Source of the DNA: an uncultured Bacteroidota bacterium
GTDB lineage: Bacteria; Bacteroidota; Bacteroidia; NS11-12g; UBA9320
Direction: 5' to 3'
Length of the DNA stretch: 64,000 nucleotides
Assembly (NCBI GenBank): GCA_937124965.1
Contig: CAKZLB010000074.1
Coordinates: 62,001-126,000, forward strand
The notes beneath the pieces are model-generated. The model saw only the letters and a program-made list of their open reading frames with translations, ran no database searches and was not told the origin of the DNA. This document shows, piece by piece, positions 7,928 to 17,413 of this stretch; the stretch's first letter is position 1; every line of letters starts with the position of its first letter. Both the position numbers and the translations under genes were made by a program.

Positions 7928-9019
7928 ATGAGAGGAGTTCAATTCGGTCAATATTTAAATAATTCAAATGGGCAAAACCCTTTTGACTTATTGTATGATT
8001 TGTTTAAAGAGTTATTGGTTTACACTAGTGGAGATGTTGCTGAAGCGATCGACTGGTTAACGGAACTAGACAGAGAGCATAATCTTACCAAGGATAACTA
8101 TGGAATTGGTGATTTCATCAATGATTTAAAAGAGAAGGGGTTCTTAGAAGAACAAGAGCCTGGCCTCCAAAAGATGACCTCCAAAATGGAGCAATCCATT
8201 CGCAAATCTGCTTTGAACGAAATCTTCGGAAAAATTCGCAAATCAGGACCTGGTGACCATTCAAGCAAGTTTACGGGAAAAGGAGATGAAGTCCAGCCAG
8301 AATTAAGAAGTTATTCTTTTGGGGACGGTTTAGATCGTATTGCGCTTACAGAAAGTCTTCAAAATGCTCAGGTGAGAAATGGTTCTGGAGATTGGATGTT
8401 GAATGCCGATGATTTGTTGGTTCGAGAAACAGAAATGAAGACTCAAACTAGCTCGGTATTAATGATTGATATAAGCCACAGTATGATTCTATACGGAGAA
8501 GATAGAATTACACCAGCAAAGAAAGTTGCAATGGCTTTAGCAGAATACATCAAAACAAGCTATCCAAAAGATACTTTAGACATTATTGTATTTGGCAATG
8601 ATGCATGGGAAATAAAACTTAAAGATCTTCCATATTTACAAGTTGGGCCTTATCATACCAATACCGTGGCAGGCCTTCAGTTAGCGCAGGATTTGTTACG
8701 ACGAAAACGAAACCCCAATAAACAAATTTTGATGATAACCGATGGTAAGCCTAGTTGTTTAAAGGAAAACGGTGGCTACTACCAAAACAGTTTTGGATTA
8801 GACCGAAAAATAGTCAATAAAACGTTGAATGAGGCAGCTGCATGCCGTCGACAAAAAATAAATGTTACTACCTTTATGATTGCTCAAGACCCTTACTTAC
8901 AGCAGTTTATAACAGAGTTTACGGAAGCCGCTAAAGGGAAAGCATTTTTTAGTGGTTTAAACAAACTTGGACAATTTGTAATTCACGATTATGCCAGCAA
9001 CAAACGCAAAACAAGATAA
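7928..9019 (+). CDS. VWA-domain protein (MoxR/chelatase partner)
   Basis: The 363-residue protein has an N-terminal helical region of about 150 residues and a C-terminal von Willebrand A domain from about residue 165. The MIDAS metal site is visible as DISHS (from D181), with the later LMITDGKPS motif providing the third element. Such proteins act with MoxR or magnesium-chelatase-I-like AAA+ ATPases in metal insertion or complex assembly. The next gene is exactly such an ATPase and overlaps it by 29 nt, so the pair is one functional unit. There is no signal peptide, so it works in the cytoplasm. The target complex is unknown. Confidence 0.85.
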   Translation: MRGVQFGQYLNNSNGQNPFDLLYDLFKELLVYTSGDVAEAIDWLTELDREHNLTKDNYGIGDFINDLKEKGFLEEQEPGLQKMTSKMEQSIRKSALNEIFGKIRKSGPGDHSSKFTGKGDEVQPELRSYSFGDGLDRIALTESLQNAQVRNGSGDWMLNADDLLVRETEMKTQTSSVLMIDISHSMILYGEDRITPAKKVAMALAEYIKTSYPKDTLDIIVFGNDAWEIKLKDLPYLQVGPYHTNTVAGLQLAQDLLRRKRNPNKQILMITDGKPSCLKENGGYYQNSFGLDRKIVNKTLNEAAACRRQKINVTTFMIAQDPYLQQFITEFTEAAKGKAFFSGLNKLGQFVIHDYASNKRKTR

Positions 9020-10481
9020 TTTGAATAATATTACAGCTATTAAAACACTCGGCGAGTTAAAAGCAAGTGGTTACGTATCGAAGTCGATTAAAGATGAACT
9101 TCGAGAGAATCTCATTGAAAAAATGAGAAATAAGGAACTGACTTTTAAAGGTATTTGGGGGTTTGAGCACACGGTTATTCCAGACTTAGAGCGTGCTATT
9201 TTAAGTAGGCACAACATTAACATGTTGGGTCTACGTGGTCAAGCGAAAACGAAAATGGCTCGTTTGATGATTCAACTTTTAGACGAACACATTCCGGTAA
9301 TTGAAGGTTCAGAGCTAAATGATGACCCTTTAAATCCCATTAGCTATTTTGGAAAAAAACAAATTGCCGAATTAGGCAATTCTACTCCAATTGCATGGAT
9401 GCATAGAGATGAGCGATATGTTGAAAAACTTGCAACACCAGACGTATCGGTAGCAGATTTGATTGGCGACGTAGACCCAATAAAGGCCGTTAATCAGAAA
9501 TTAAGTTACAACGATGAACGAGTAATTCATTTTGGGATAATTCCTCGAGCTAATCGCTGCATTTTTGTAATAAATGAAATGCCGGATTTACAAGCTAGAA
9601 TTCAGGTGGCACTTTTTAACATTTTGCAAGAAGGTGATGTTCAAATTCGCGGCTTTAAATTTCGATTAAAATTAGATACACAATTTGTATTTACCGCGAA
9701 TCCAGAGGATTATACAAACAGAGGAAGTATTGTAACCCCTTTGAAGGATAGAATTGGAAGTCAGATACTTACCCATTATCCAAAGACTATTGAGCTAGCA
9801 AAGAAAATTACACGTCAAGAAGCAGTTTTAACAGAAAATCAAAAGAAAATTGTTGAGATACCTGAATTGCTTAGAGACCTTGTTGAGCAAGTGGTAATGG
9901 AAGCACGTGACAATGAATACGTGGATCATAAAAGTGGTGTTTCCGCTCGTTTGAGTATCACTGCAATTGAAAACTTGGTCAGCAGTGCGGAGCGGAGAGC
10001 CATTATTAATGGTGATAAAAAAACCACAGTTCGCATTGGTGACTTGCATGGAATTATACCTAGCATTACTGGTAAAATAGAAATGGTTTATGAAGGAGAG
10101 CAAGAAGGTCCTTCTAATGTTGCGAATATTCTAATAGGGAAGGCAATTCGAACCTTGTTTTCGCTACATTTTCCGTTAAAAGAGAAAAGAAACAAAGAAG
10201 AGTCTGACCCATTTGGCGAAGTGGTTGAATGGTTTGAAAGCGGTAAAAACACTCAACTTGATTTTGACAACTCAGATTCGGTATTCGCGCGTGAGTTGAA
10301 CAAAGTTCATGGTTTAGGCAAATTGGTAGATAAATATATCTCGGATACAGGAAAAATGGATAAGTACATTTGGATGGAGTTTGTGCTATATGGTTTGTCA
10401 GAGCATTCGAAACTGAGCAGAAAACTATATGAAGACAAAACTTCATTTAGTGACTTACTCGGGGGGTATTTGGGAGGTTAG
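8991..10481 (+). CDS. MoxR/ChlI-type AAA+ ATPase
   Basis: The 496-residue protein carries a Walker A GLRGQAKTK near residue 80, a long insert with a LIGDVDPIKA segment, a Walker B-like IFVINEMPDL, a sensor-type FTANPEDYTNRG and an arginine-rich PLKDRIG, which together fit the chelatase-I/MoxR clade. The C-terminal 200 residues are helical and would form the lid and partner surface. MoxR-type ATPases remodel or load cofactors into proteins together with VWA proteins; the VWA gene is directly upstream with a 29-nt overlap. The 3' end overlaps the convergent membrane-protein gene by 27 nt. Confidence 0.87.
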   Translation: MPATNAKQDNLNNITAIKTLGELKASGYVSKSIKDELRENLIEKMRNKELTFKGIWGFEHTVIPDLERAILSRHNINMLGLRGQAKTKMARLMIQLLDEHIPVIEGSELNDDPLNPISYFGKKQIAELGNSTPIAWMHRDERYVEKLATPDVSVADLIGDVDPIKAVNQKLSYNDERVIHFGIIPRANRCIFVINEMPDLQARIQVALFNILQEGDVQIRGFKFRLKLDTQFVFTANPEDYTNRGSIVTPLKDRIGSQILTHYPKTIELAKKITRQEAVLTENQKKIVEIPELLRDLVEQVVMEARDNEYVDHKSGVSARLSITAIENLVSSAERRAIINGDKKTTVRIGDLHGIIPSITGKIEMVYEGEQEGPSNVANILIGKAIRTLFSLHFPLKEKRNKEESDPFGEVVEWFESGKNTQLDFDNSDSVFARELNKVHGLGKLVDKYISDTGKMDKYIWMEFVLYGLSEHSKLSRKLYEDKTSFSDLLGGYLGG

Positions 10482-11738
10482 TTCGTTTTTGAGGCCTTTA
10501 TTTCTTTTTTGCAAATAGTTGTCTATAATCAAAACAATTGAGGCGAATGCGCTCAGTTGAAACAGCGGGGAAACTCGAATTAAATGACGTGATATCTCTC
10601 TTGTGTCAGCGTGATAAGAAATATAAAACTCCAAGATTCCAAGACATAAGAAGATAAGGGGTACAAAAAATAAGTTCAAATTCTTGCTTTTGTACATGTT
10701 TACTATTCCTAAAATAAGCAATAACAAAGTTGTTTTGAAGTTGAATATTGGAAAGAGAATAGTAAAAGCCCAAAATATACCATTTGAAGGGTAGTTCGGA
10801 TAGGCAGTAGGAGCATCTAATCTATAGACTTCTCGATCAGTAAATGGGTATGTAATTAAATACTTAGGATGTGAAATGAGAAAAGATTGATACGTTTCCA
10901 TTCCGTTGGTCTGAATCCAATGTACATAATCCTCAAGCTTCTTTGTTTTAAAAAGATATTCGTCATAAGCCCAGCTTGGTTGACCAATCATGGTGTCTAA
11001 CTCAACAGGTGTTGGCATACCATGATTAATAAAATAATTCTTGGCTTCTGGAATTTGGATTAGACGCATTTGCACGAGGTTGCACGTTACAAGTGTATGT
11101 CTAGCATTTTCCTTAATTGCCTTGCTCACATAAAATGATTGTATAAAGCATAAAACTAGTACCATCGAAAAATAGGCAGTTTTACGCTTATCGATAAGTA
11201 GACTATAGATAACGGTAATTAACGAAATGGTTAAAAAGATAAAGTGGAAATGATCCCTTATTCCAGAGGTTAAAATAACACCACAAATAAAAAGTATCAT
11301 CCATAGATATTTGAATTTGCTCAAGAAAATCATGAATAAGCAAGATGTGGTTATTACAAGAAAACTAAAGCACAGTGATTCCGAAAGAATCACATGGGTC
11401 CAACCAACGATATTCCACCAATTAAACAGACTGTATGAAATGATGATTAAAGCAATTTTTAAATTTCTTGAACCTACAATTCGAATAATAGCGTTTACGA
11501 AAAACGCAGCTGCAACTCCGTGTAATACTTTTTGAAAACAAACAATTTGACCACCATTTCCCTCAAAAAGAGTCGCGAAAAGATATTGAATGAGCCAAGG
11601 TCGTTGACCATTTGCACTGAGATAAGTGATAGTGTCAGCGGTAATGATTGGCTCCGATGACCAATCAAGACCAAACAGTATTAAACCATTTAAAAGGAAA
11701 AAGCCAATTTGAATATTTACAATTGATAATTTCTTCAA
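10455..11738 (-). CDS. Polytopic membrane protein, possibly GT-C-like
   Basis: The 427-residue protein has about ten hydrophobic segments. A first periplasmic loop carries SSEPIITADTITYLSANGQRP split over residues 27-48, and a second large soluble loop of about 100 residues lies between the middle helices (CNLVQMRLIQIPEAKNYF onwards). An acidic residue after the first helix and a large loop are features of GT-C glycosyltransferases and related envelope enzymes, but no decisive motif is seen, so the function stays open. It lies 17 nt downstream of the T9SS repeat protein gene on the same strand and may be cotranscribed with it. Confidence 0.55.
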   Translation of the reverse strand: MKKLSIVNIQIGFFLLNGLILFGLDWSSEPIITADTITYLSANGQRPWLIQYLFATLFEGNGGQIVCFQKVLHGVAAAFFVNAIIRIVGSRNLKIALIIISYSLFNWWNIVGWTHVILSESLCFSFLVITTSCLFMIFLSKFKYLWMILFICGVILTSGIRDHFHFIFLTISLITVIYSLLIDKRKTAYFSMVLVLCFIQSFYVSKAIKENARHTLVTCNLVQMRLIQIPEAKNYFINHGMPTPVELDTMIGQPSWAYDEYLFKTKKLEDYVHWIQTNGMETYQSFLISHPKYLITYPFTDREVYRLDAPTAYPNYPSNGIFWAFTILFPIFNFKTTLLLLILGIVNMYKSKNLNLFFVPLIFLCLGILEFYISYHADTREISRHLIRVSPLFQLSAFASIVLIIDNYLQKRNKGLKNELTSQIPPE

Positions 11739-11754
11739 ACGAGCTAATTCTTGC

Positions 11755-13875
11755 TTACTGCTTTATTACCTTATAACTTAGAAACTGGTTTTGACCCAAA
11801 ACTCTTATATAATAAATACCTGATGCAATTTCGGATAAATCAACGTAGGTGTTTAACTTCGTTATGTCTGAGATGCTTGAAATTACAGTCCCATTAATAG
11901 CTTGCACAGAAATATGACTAATAGGGAATGGACTACTCACATAAACATAATCTAAAGCAGGGTTGGGGGTTATTGTGATTTGCGATTTAAGAATGTTTAC
12001 CAATGAAGAATTACACGAATCAGCTTCAATAACGATTTCTTTGCGTGCTTCACATCCATCATCATCAAGAGCTTCAACTACCAACACTTTTCTTGCAGGT
12101 AAAACAAGTTCAATAATTCGACCTGAGCTTCCAGTATTCCATCCATAGGTCTTAAAACCGGTACTGGCTTTCGCAAATACTGTGTCACCAATACAATAAG
12201 GTTTTCCAGGTACAATTTCGATCTCAAGTTTCTTACTAGAACCAGACCCAATATAGATACTATCGCGACACTCGTTACCGTTTTTGTCTTTAAAATCGAC
12301 CCAATACCAACCCTTCTCTTTAACCCAAATACTTTTATTATCAGAGCGTGTGTTCCACTTATAATTGCTGAAACCAGACTTTGCCTCTAAATTGATTGAA
12401 TCATTTTTGCCACACAGGGTTTTCTTTGGCCATGCTTCGATAATTTCAGGGCATTTGTCTTTATTGCAGGTGTCTTTAACCGTAACTTTTAGTTCGACTC
12501 TAGACTCACAACCATTCGAATCTACAGCTTCAATAACCACTGTTTTTGTTTCTTTTAGATATAGTTCTGCGCGGTCTGATCTGTTTCCAGTGTTCCACCA
12601 ATACGTTTTGAAGCCTTCTGTAACTTCGATTATTACCTTGTCATTGGGACATACAACTGCGGGGTTCGGGTTAGAATATGCAGATAGTTTTTTACTGCCT
12701 AATCCGATATAAATACTGTCTTTACACTCTTTACCAAATTCGGTTTTTGCTGTTAACACATACCACCCTTTTTTGGTTACTGTGATAACACGATTATCAC
12801 TTCCGGTACTCCATTTATAAGTTTTGAAACCAGACTTTGCTTCAATAATTACACTGTCTTTTTCGCTACACAAATTCTTCTTAGAGCTGCCGATTAAATC
12901 ATCACAGTCATCACAGGATTTAACTACAATTTGAATATCTTCAATATACTGGCAGCCAAATGAATCCGTTGCAACCATTAAATAGTTTGTAGATTTTGTT
13001 GGTGCTACGTTAATTTTTCGATCGTTACTTTTGGTACTCCATTTATACGATTTAAAACCCTCAGATGCGGTTAGGGTTACCGTATCTCCTTTACATATTT
13101 CTTTTTTAGTAGCTGTTAACTCAAGTTTTGAATCTCCACCTTGAATGGTAATTGTGTCGTAGCAATACTTACCAGCTTTTTCTTGAACCTTTATAATGTA
13201 GGTTCCGGCTCTTTTAATTGTCTTAACTCGATTTCTATCTCCGTCGTTCCAGAGATAGAACGAAAACCCACTGTTTACTTCTAAGACAATGGAATCATTT
13301 GTGCCGCATAATACTGTTCTTTTTGGTTTTTGAAGAATACTGTCACAACTTGATGAACTGTTGCAATCTTTAACAGTGTATTCTATATTTTTTTCATATT
13401 TACACCCGTTTGAGTCTGTAACTAGTAAGCCAATTTTACCTGAAACTGTTGGTTTAAGGGTTACGCTAGACTTAGTTGTTTTATTACTCCATCTGAACTC
13501 TTTAAACTGGTTTGTTATCTTAATTGTGATAGAATCGCCTTTGCAGATAGTTGAAGAAGGGTCGTATTTGTATTGAGGTACCACGGCTTTTACAACAGTA
13601 ACTTTTACTGAGTCAGAATACGTTTTACCAGCTTTATCTGATGCGGTACAGATGTAAACACCCGATTGGTTTACTTTAATTGACTGATCTGTAGATCGAG
13701 TATTCCAACTATACTTTACAAACCCAGAAGCTGCTGATATTTTTAATGTTTCGCCATCACAAAGTGTTACCGATCCTCTTGGTGAAATTTTGAATGTTTG
13801 TGCATACGAAGTAAAGCTCGTTAAAATTAACAAGCTAAATAGCCACGTGATTTTCTGAAGACTAGTTGTTTTCAT
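11755..13875 (-). CDS. Secreted Cys-repeat protein with T9SS type A sorting domain
   Basis: The 706-residue surface protein has a Sec signal (TWLFSLLILTSFTSYAQ), eight tandem repeats of about 65-75 residues, and a C-terminal T9SS type A domain (ITPNPALDYVYVSS onwards, ending LSYKVIKQ). Each repeat carries a C-x-G/N-DS start, a GFxxYxWNTG core and an Ig-like strand pattern, like SprB/PKD-related repeats. From repeat three onward two subtypes alternate, one ending ECxDSIYIG and the other ending DxxGCE followed by a Cys. T9SS would carry it across the outer membrane. It is probably an adhesin-like protein; no enzymatic motif is seen. Confidence 0.85.
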   Translation of the reverse strand: MKTTSLQKITWLFSLLILTSFTSYAQTFKISPRGSVTLCDGETLKISAASGFVKYSWNTRSTDQSIKVNQSGVYICTASDKAGKTYSDSVKVTVVKAVVPQYKYDPSSTICKGDSITIKITNQFKEFRWSNKTTKSSVTLKPTVSGKIGLLVTDSNGCKYEKNIEYTVKDCNSSSSCDSILQKPKRTVLCGTNDSIVLEVNSGFSFYLWNDGDRNRVKTIKRAGTYIIKVQEKAGKYCYDTITIQGGDSKLELTATKKEICKGDTVTLTASEGFKSYKWSTKSNDRKINVAPTKSTNYLMVATDSFGCQYIEDIQIVVKSCDDCDDLIGSSKKNLCSEKDSVIIEAKSGFKTYKWSTGSDNRVITVTKKGWYVLTAKTEFGKECKDSIYIGLGSKKLSAYSNPNPAVVCPNDKVIIEVTEGFKTYWWNTGNRSDRAELYLKETKTVVIEAVDSNGCESRVELKVTVKDTCNKDKCPEIIEAWPKKTLCGKNDSINLEAKSGFSNYKWNTRSDNKSIWVKEKGWYWVDFKDKNGNECRDSIYIGSGSSKKLEIEIVPGKPYCIGDTVFAKASTGFKTYGWNTGSSGRIIELVLPARKVLVVEALDDDGCEARKEIVIEADSCNSSLVNILKSQITITPNPALDYVYVSSPFPISHISVQAINGTVISSISDITKLNTYVDLSEIASGIYYIRVLGQNQFLSYKVIKQ

Positions 13876-13891
13876 CTTGATGAATTTTTAT

Positions 13892-13899
13892 CAAAAATA
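13892..13899 (-). promoter_or_regulatory. -7 box of the 11755-13875 gene
   Basis: TATTTTTG on the minus strand lies 16 nt before the start codon; a TTG 23 nt further upstream may be the -33 element. Confidence 0.5.
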
Positions 13900-13946
13900 C
13901 GTAAGGAATTAATATCTTTTTTCAAGATTCATTTTACAACTGTCAT

Positions 13947-14693
13947 TTATAAGTTATCTAGTGCCTGTATTACTGCGGATTTTCTTCTTGAAGAAACAGG
14001 AACATATGAACCATCAGACAGGTTTATGTGGCCACCATCGGCTTTTACAAATTCCTGAATATGATCAATATTTACCAAATGCGATTGGTGAGCTCGAATA
14101 AAGCCATTGCCAGATAACATTTCATCATATTCTTTCAGGGTTTTTGTCACCAGTACTTTTTGTCCAGATGAGAGAAAAAACTTGGTGTAATTGATATCTG
14201 ACTCCAAACGAATAATATCCCGTAACCGTACAACGTGAATTTTCTCTTGAGTATTGAGAATGATTCGCTCCATTTTATCAATCTGTTTGCCAATATTTTC
14301 TTGTAATACTTCCAGACTTTGGGGGCTATCTTTTCCAATTTTTGCTTTCCCTACGGCTAAATGAAGGTCTTCTTGTGTGATTGGTTTAAGCAGGTAATCT
14401 ACTGCCGAAAACCGAAATGCCTTGAGCGCATGTTCATCACTAGCTGTAGTAAATATTGTTTTAAATGGTTTTTCGGGAAGCATTTCCAATAAGTCAAATC
14501 CGTCACCATCTGGCATTTGGATGTCTAAGAATAAGATATCAGGTGACTCCTTCGCTAGTAATTTAACCCCTGTCATTACACTTTCTGCTTCTCCTATTAC
14601 CTCCACTTCTGGAGCAATTTGAGCAAGGTCCGATCTAAGTATTTTTCGAGCACCTTCTATGTCATCGATTATAACTGCAGTGTATCTTTTCAT
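13947..14693 (-). CDS. LytTR-family response regulator
   Basis: The 248-residue protein has a receiver domain (TAVIIDDIEGA acidic pair, phosphoacceptor D57 in LFLDIQMPDGDG, KPIT switch lysine near 103) and a C-terminal LytTR DNA-binding domain (residues about 150-248, with IRLESDINYTKFFLSSG and FIRAHQSHLVNIDHI). Such regulators bind DNA through beta strands when phosphorylated. No histidine kinase gene is adjacent on either side, so the partner must be elsewhere in the genome. The neighbours are a T9SS surface protein and an Hsp70 gene transcribed divergently, and neither is an obvious target. Confidence 0.9.
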   Translation of the reverse strand: MKRYTAVIIDDIEGARKILRSDLAQIAPEVEVIGEAESVMTGVKLLAKESPDILFLDIQMPDGDGFDLLEMLPEKPFKTIFTTASDEHALKAFRFSAVDYLLKPITQEDLHLAVGKAKIGKDSPQSLEVLQENIGKQIDKMERIILNTQEKIHVVRLRDIIRLESDINYTKFFLSSGQKVLVTKTLKEYDEMLSGNGFIRAHQSHLVNIDHIQEFVKADGGHINLSDGSYVPVSSRRKSAVIQALDNL

Positions 14694-14866
14694 AGTTCAA
14701 CGAATGTATGAATCTAATTTGTCTTTTTGCTCGGAACTGAAGGTTTTGAGACTTTGCAAAGGTTGTTACTTCTTACATCTACGTGCAGAAACATTAGAAT
14801 CTAGTCATTTTTCGTTTGGTGGTTTGTTTACCAGTGGATAATTGAGTCTAAGAAACTGTGATGTAC

Positions 14867-14874
14867 TAACTTTG
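14867..14874 (+). promoter_or_regulatory. -7 box just upstream of the Hsp70 gene
   Basis: TAACTTTG ends 6 nt before the ATG at 14881, so the transcript is probably leaderless or nearly so. A TTG at 14842-14844 is a possible -33 element at a 22-nt spacing. Confidence 0.55.
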
Positions 14875-14880
14875 CCGTCA

Positions 14881-16743
14881 ATGGCAAAGATTTCGATTAA
14901 CCTGAATACAGGGACAGTTGACGATAAAAAGGATGTAGTGGTGGGTATCGATCTGGGCACAACAAACAGCTTAGTTGCTGTGATAGATCCAGATTCAAAA
15001 GAACCAAGAGCCATTTCACAAAGTGATAATAAAAATGTTATAACACCTTCAGTTATTTATGCGCAAGCTGATCATACCTTTATTGTAGGAGAACAGGCAA
15101 AAAGAATGTTAACCAAACATCCTGAGAAGACAGTCTATTCGGTTAAACGACTTTTAGGTAAATCCTATAATGATGTTGCTGAGTATACATCTGAATTTGG
15201 GTTTAAGATTATAGATGAAGACACAGAAAGCTTAGTGAAAATACGCTTGGGTGACCGATTTTATTCTCCTATTGAACTTTCAGCTGAGATATTAAAAGAA
15301 CTTAAAGCTTCAGCTGAAAAAGAACTTAATCAGAAAGTTACGAAAGCCGTAATTACGGTTCCAGCATATTTCAATGACTCGCAAAGGCAAGCAACTAGAG
15401 ATGCTGGTAAATTGGCAGGTTTAGAAGTGCTACGAATCGTAAATGAACCTACTGCAGCAAGTCTAGCTTATGGCATTGGACTCGATAAGTCACAACAAAA
15501 AGTAGTCGCAGTGTATGATTTAGGAGGAGGCACTTTTGATATTTCAATATTGCGCATTGAAGACGGAATCTTTGAGGTACTAGCAACAAACGGAAATACA
15601 TTTTTGGGTGGCGATGATTTTGATAGAGCCATTGTTAATTATTGGCTAAATACGGCTGCGATTGACGCTGATAGTCTGAGTGCGAGTGAAGTACAAGAAA
15701 TTCGATTGTTGGCTGAAACTGCAAAAAAGCAAGTGTGCAACGGAAGTGCTTTCGTGGGGAATTTTGTTGGTAAAGAAGTTACACTGGATTTAGACGTTTT
15801 CGATACGCTGATATCAGATAAAGTTGATGAAACGATTCGTTGTTGTTCAAATGCGTTAAAAGACTCGAAGGTTGCAATTGAAGACATAGAAGAAGTTGTG
15901 ATGGTTGGTGGGTCAACACGAGTTCCTTTAGTTATTGACCGTGTAACAAAATTTTTCTCTTCAAGTAACATAGATAGTTCACTAAATCCAGACGAAATTG
16001 TTGCGCTTGGTGCTGCCATTGAGGCTGATATTTTAGCTGGAAATCGCAGAGACTTGTTGCTACTAGATGTTACACCATTATCGCTGGGAATTGAAACTCT
16101 TGGAGGGTTGATGGATGTTATTATTCCTCGAAACTCAAGAGTGCCGTTTAAAGCAGGTCGAAATTATACAACTTCGATCGATGGCCAAGTGAACCTAAAA
16201 ATCTCTGTGTTTCAAGGAGAACGAGACAAAGTTAGTGAGAACCGTAAACTTGCAGAATTCGTTTTAACAAACATACCTGCAATGCCAGCTGGTTTCCCTA
16301 AAATTGAAATAGCGTTTATTCTAGACGCGGATGGAATTTTGAAAGTAAGAGCCAAGGAATTACGTTCAGGTGTTGAGCAGACCATTGATGTTAAGCCTCA
16401 ATATGGTTTAACCGACGATGAGGTAGAAAAGCGTTTACTCGATTCCTTGACAAATGCACAAAAGGATTTGGATTACAGGGTTTTGCATGAAGCCATAAAT
16501 GAATCTGAATATCTCATTAAGAGCACATTGAAATTCGTAGAAAACCACAAAGAATCTCTTGAAGAGTCTGTTTTGAAAGAAATCGACACACTTATAAAAT
16601 CCTTGGAGACGTCAATTGACGCCAAAAACAAAGAGCAGATTCAGTTGTCGCAAGATGCCTTAAATGATTTTACTAAACCATATGCAGAGCAAATGATGGA
16701 TGTAACTATATCTGATGCACTGCGTGGTAAATCGATTGAGTAA
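14881..16743 (+). CDS. hscA: Hsp70-family chaperone, HscA-like
   Basis: The protein of about 620 residues starts [19 protein letters not shown] and then shows the Hsp70 nucleotide-binding domain: [34 protein letters not shown]-type phosphate loop, [14 protein letters not shown] and [10 protein letters not shown]. The substrate-binding domain follows ([18 protein letters not shown]) with a short lid and no long EEVD-like tail. The N-terminal extension and short lid match proteins annotated as HscA, the Fe-S assembly chaperone, in Bacteroidota; a generic DnaK paralogue is the alternative. No isc genes or J-protein are nearby. An in-frame TTG/ATG 39 nt upstream would overlap the -7 box and is not used. 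Confidence 0.83.
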   Translation: MAKISINLNTGTVDDKKDVVVGIDLGTTNSLVAVIDPDSKEPRAISQSDNKNVITPSVIYAQADHTFIVGEQAKRMLTKHPEKTVYSVKRLLGKSYNDVAEYTSEFGFKIIDEDTESLVKIRLGDRFYSPIELSAEILKELKASAEKELNQKVTKAVITVPAYFNDSQRQATRDAGKLAGLEVLRIVNEPTAASLAYGIGLDKSQQKVVAVYDLGGGTFDISILRIEDGIFEVLATNGNTFLGGDDFDRAIVNYWLNTAAIDADSLSASEVQEIRLLAETAKKQVCNGSAFVGNFVGKEVTLDLDVFDTLISDKVDETIRCCSNALKDSKVAIEDIEEVVMVGGSTRVPLVIDRVTKFFSSSNIDSSLNPDEIVALGAAIEADILAGNRRDLLLLDVTPLSLGIETLGGLMDVIIPRNSRVPFKAGRNYTTSIDGQVNLKISVFQGERDKVSENRKLAEFVLTNIPAMPAGFPKIEIAFILDADGILKVRAKELRSGVEQTIDVKPQYGLTDDEVEKRLLDSLTNAQKDLDYRVLHEAINESEYLIKSTLKFVENHKESLEESVLKEIDTLIKSLETSIDAKNKEQIQLSQDALNDFTKPYAEQMMDVTISDALRGKSIE

Positions 16744-16780
16744 ACGAAATGAACTTAAAAAGCGTTATTAGTTGACATAT

Positions 16781-17413
16781 ATGCGTTTAATACTGATTAT
16801 TCTTATGGTGATAACTGCTGGACTAACAAGTCGTGCACAACCTTTTCCTAAAGGTAGCGACTACAAGGTAGGTATGGTTTTTGGGATTAATTATGGAAGC
16901 ATAATCGGTAGTGAGTTGCAAAATCCTTCACCGATGTTAGGCATGAATCTTGGCGCTCATTTTCGACATAAATTTGGAAAGACTTTTCATTTAAGTTCCG
17001 AACTCAATGCTACTTTTAGAGGTTCAAATTTTAACAATGGAGAAACTGATGCATACAGTCAGGTAAAATTTGTTTATTTGGATTTACCTTTAAACCTGAT
17101 GGTTAATGTAGATGGAAACGACCAAAGTCAATTTGTTACGCTTGGGCTTGAGCCAGCATATTTAATGGAGTCAGAGATTTATGTAAAGCCAAATGACATT
17201 AAAGCCACATACAAGAATTTCGGTTTTCGTCAATTTGATTTAGCAGCTGTTATTGGGTATCATTTTGACTTTTATTATTTTGGAATTCGACCGAGTATTC
17301 GGATTGGCTTGATAAATATCAATGATAACTTATTCATGCCAAATGTGTTTCCGGAAACAGGGACTCAAGGAACCATAAAAAACGCAACTTTTGACTTAAA
17401 AATATACTTCTAA
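16781..17413 (+). CDS. PorT-family outer-membrane beta-barrel protein
   Basis: The 210-residue protein has a signal peptide (MRLILIILMVITAGLTSRAQ) and eight or so amphipathic strands, with the outer-membrane-barrel pattern LGMNLGAHFRHKFGKTFHLS and YFGIRPSIRIGL and an aromatic C-terminus (FDLKIYF), typical of PorT/OmpA-like small barrels. The ATG at 16781 is preferred over a TTG 9 nt upstream. It follows the Hsp70 gene by 37 nt and shares a base with the next ATG (TAATG), so it is translated with the transglycosylase. The function is unknown; a structural or transport role in the outer membrane is plausible. Confidence 0.75.
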   Translation: MRLILIILMVITAGLTSRAQPFPKGSDYKVGMVFGINYGSIIGSELQNPSPMLGMNLGAHFRHKFGKTFHLSSELNATFRGSNFNNGETDAYSQVKFVYLDLPLNLMVNVDGNDQSQFVTLGLEPAYLMESEIYVKPNDIKATYKNFGFRQFDLAAVIGYHFDFYYFGIRPSIRIGLININDNLFMPNVFPETGTQGTIKNATFDLKIYF

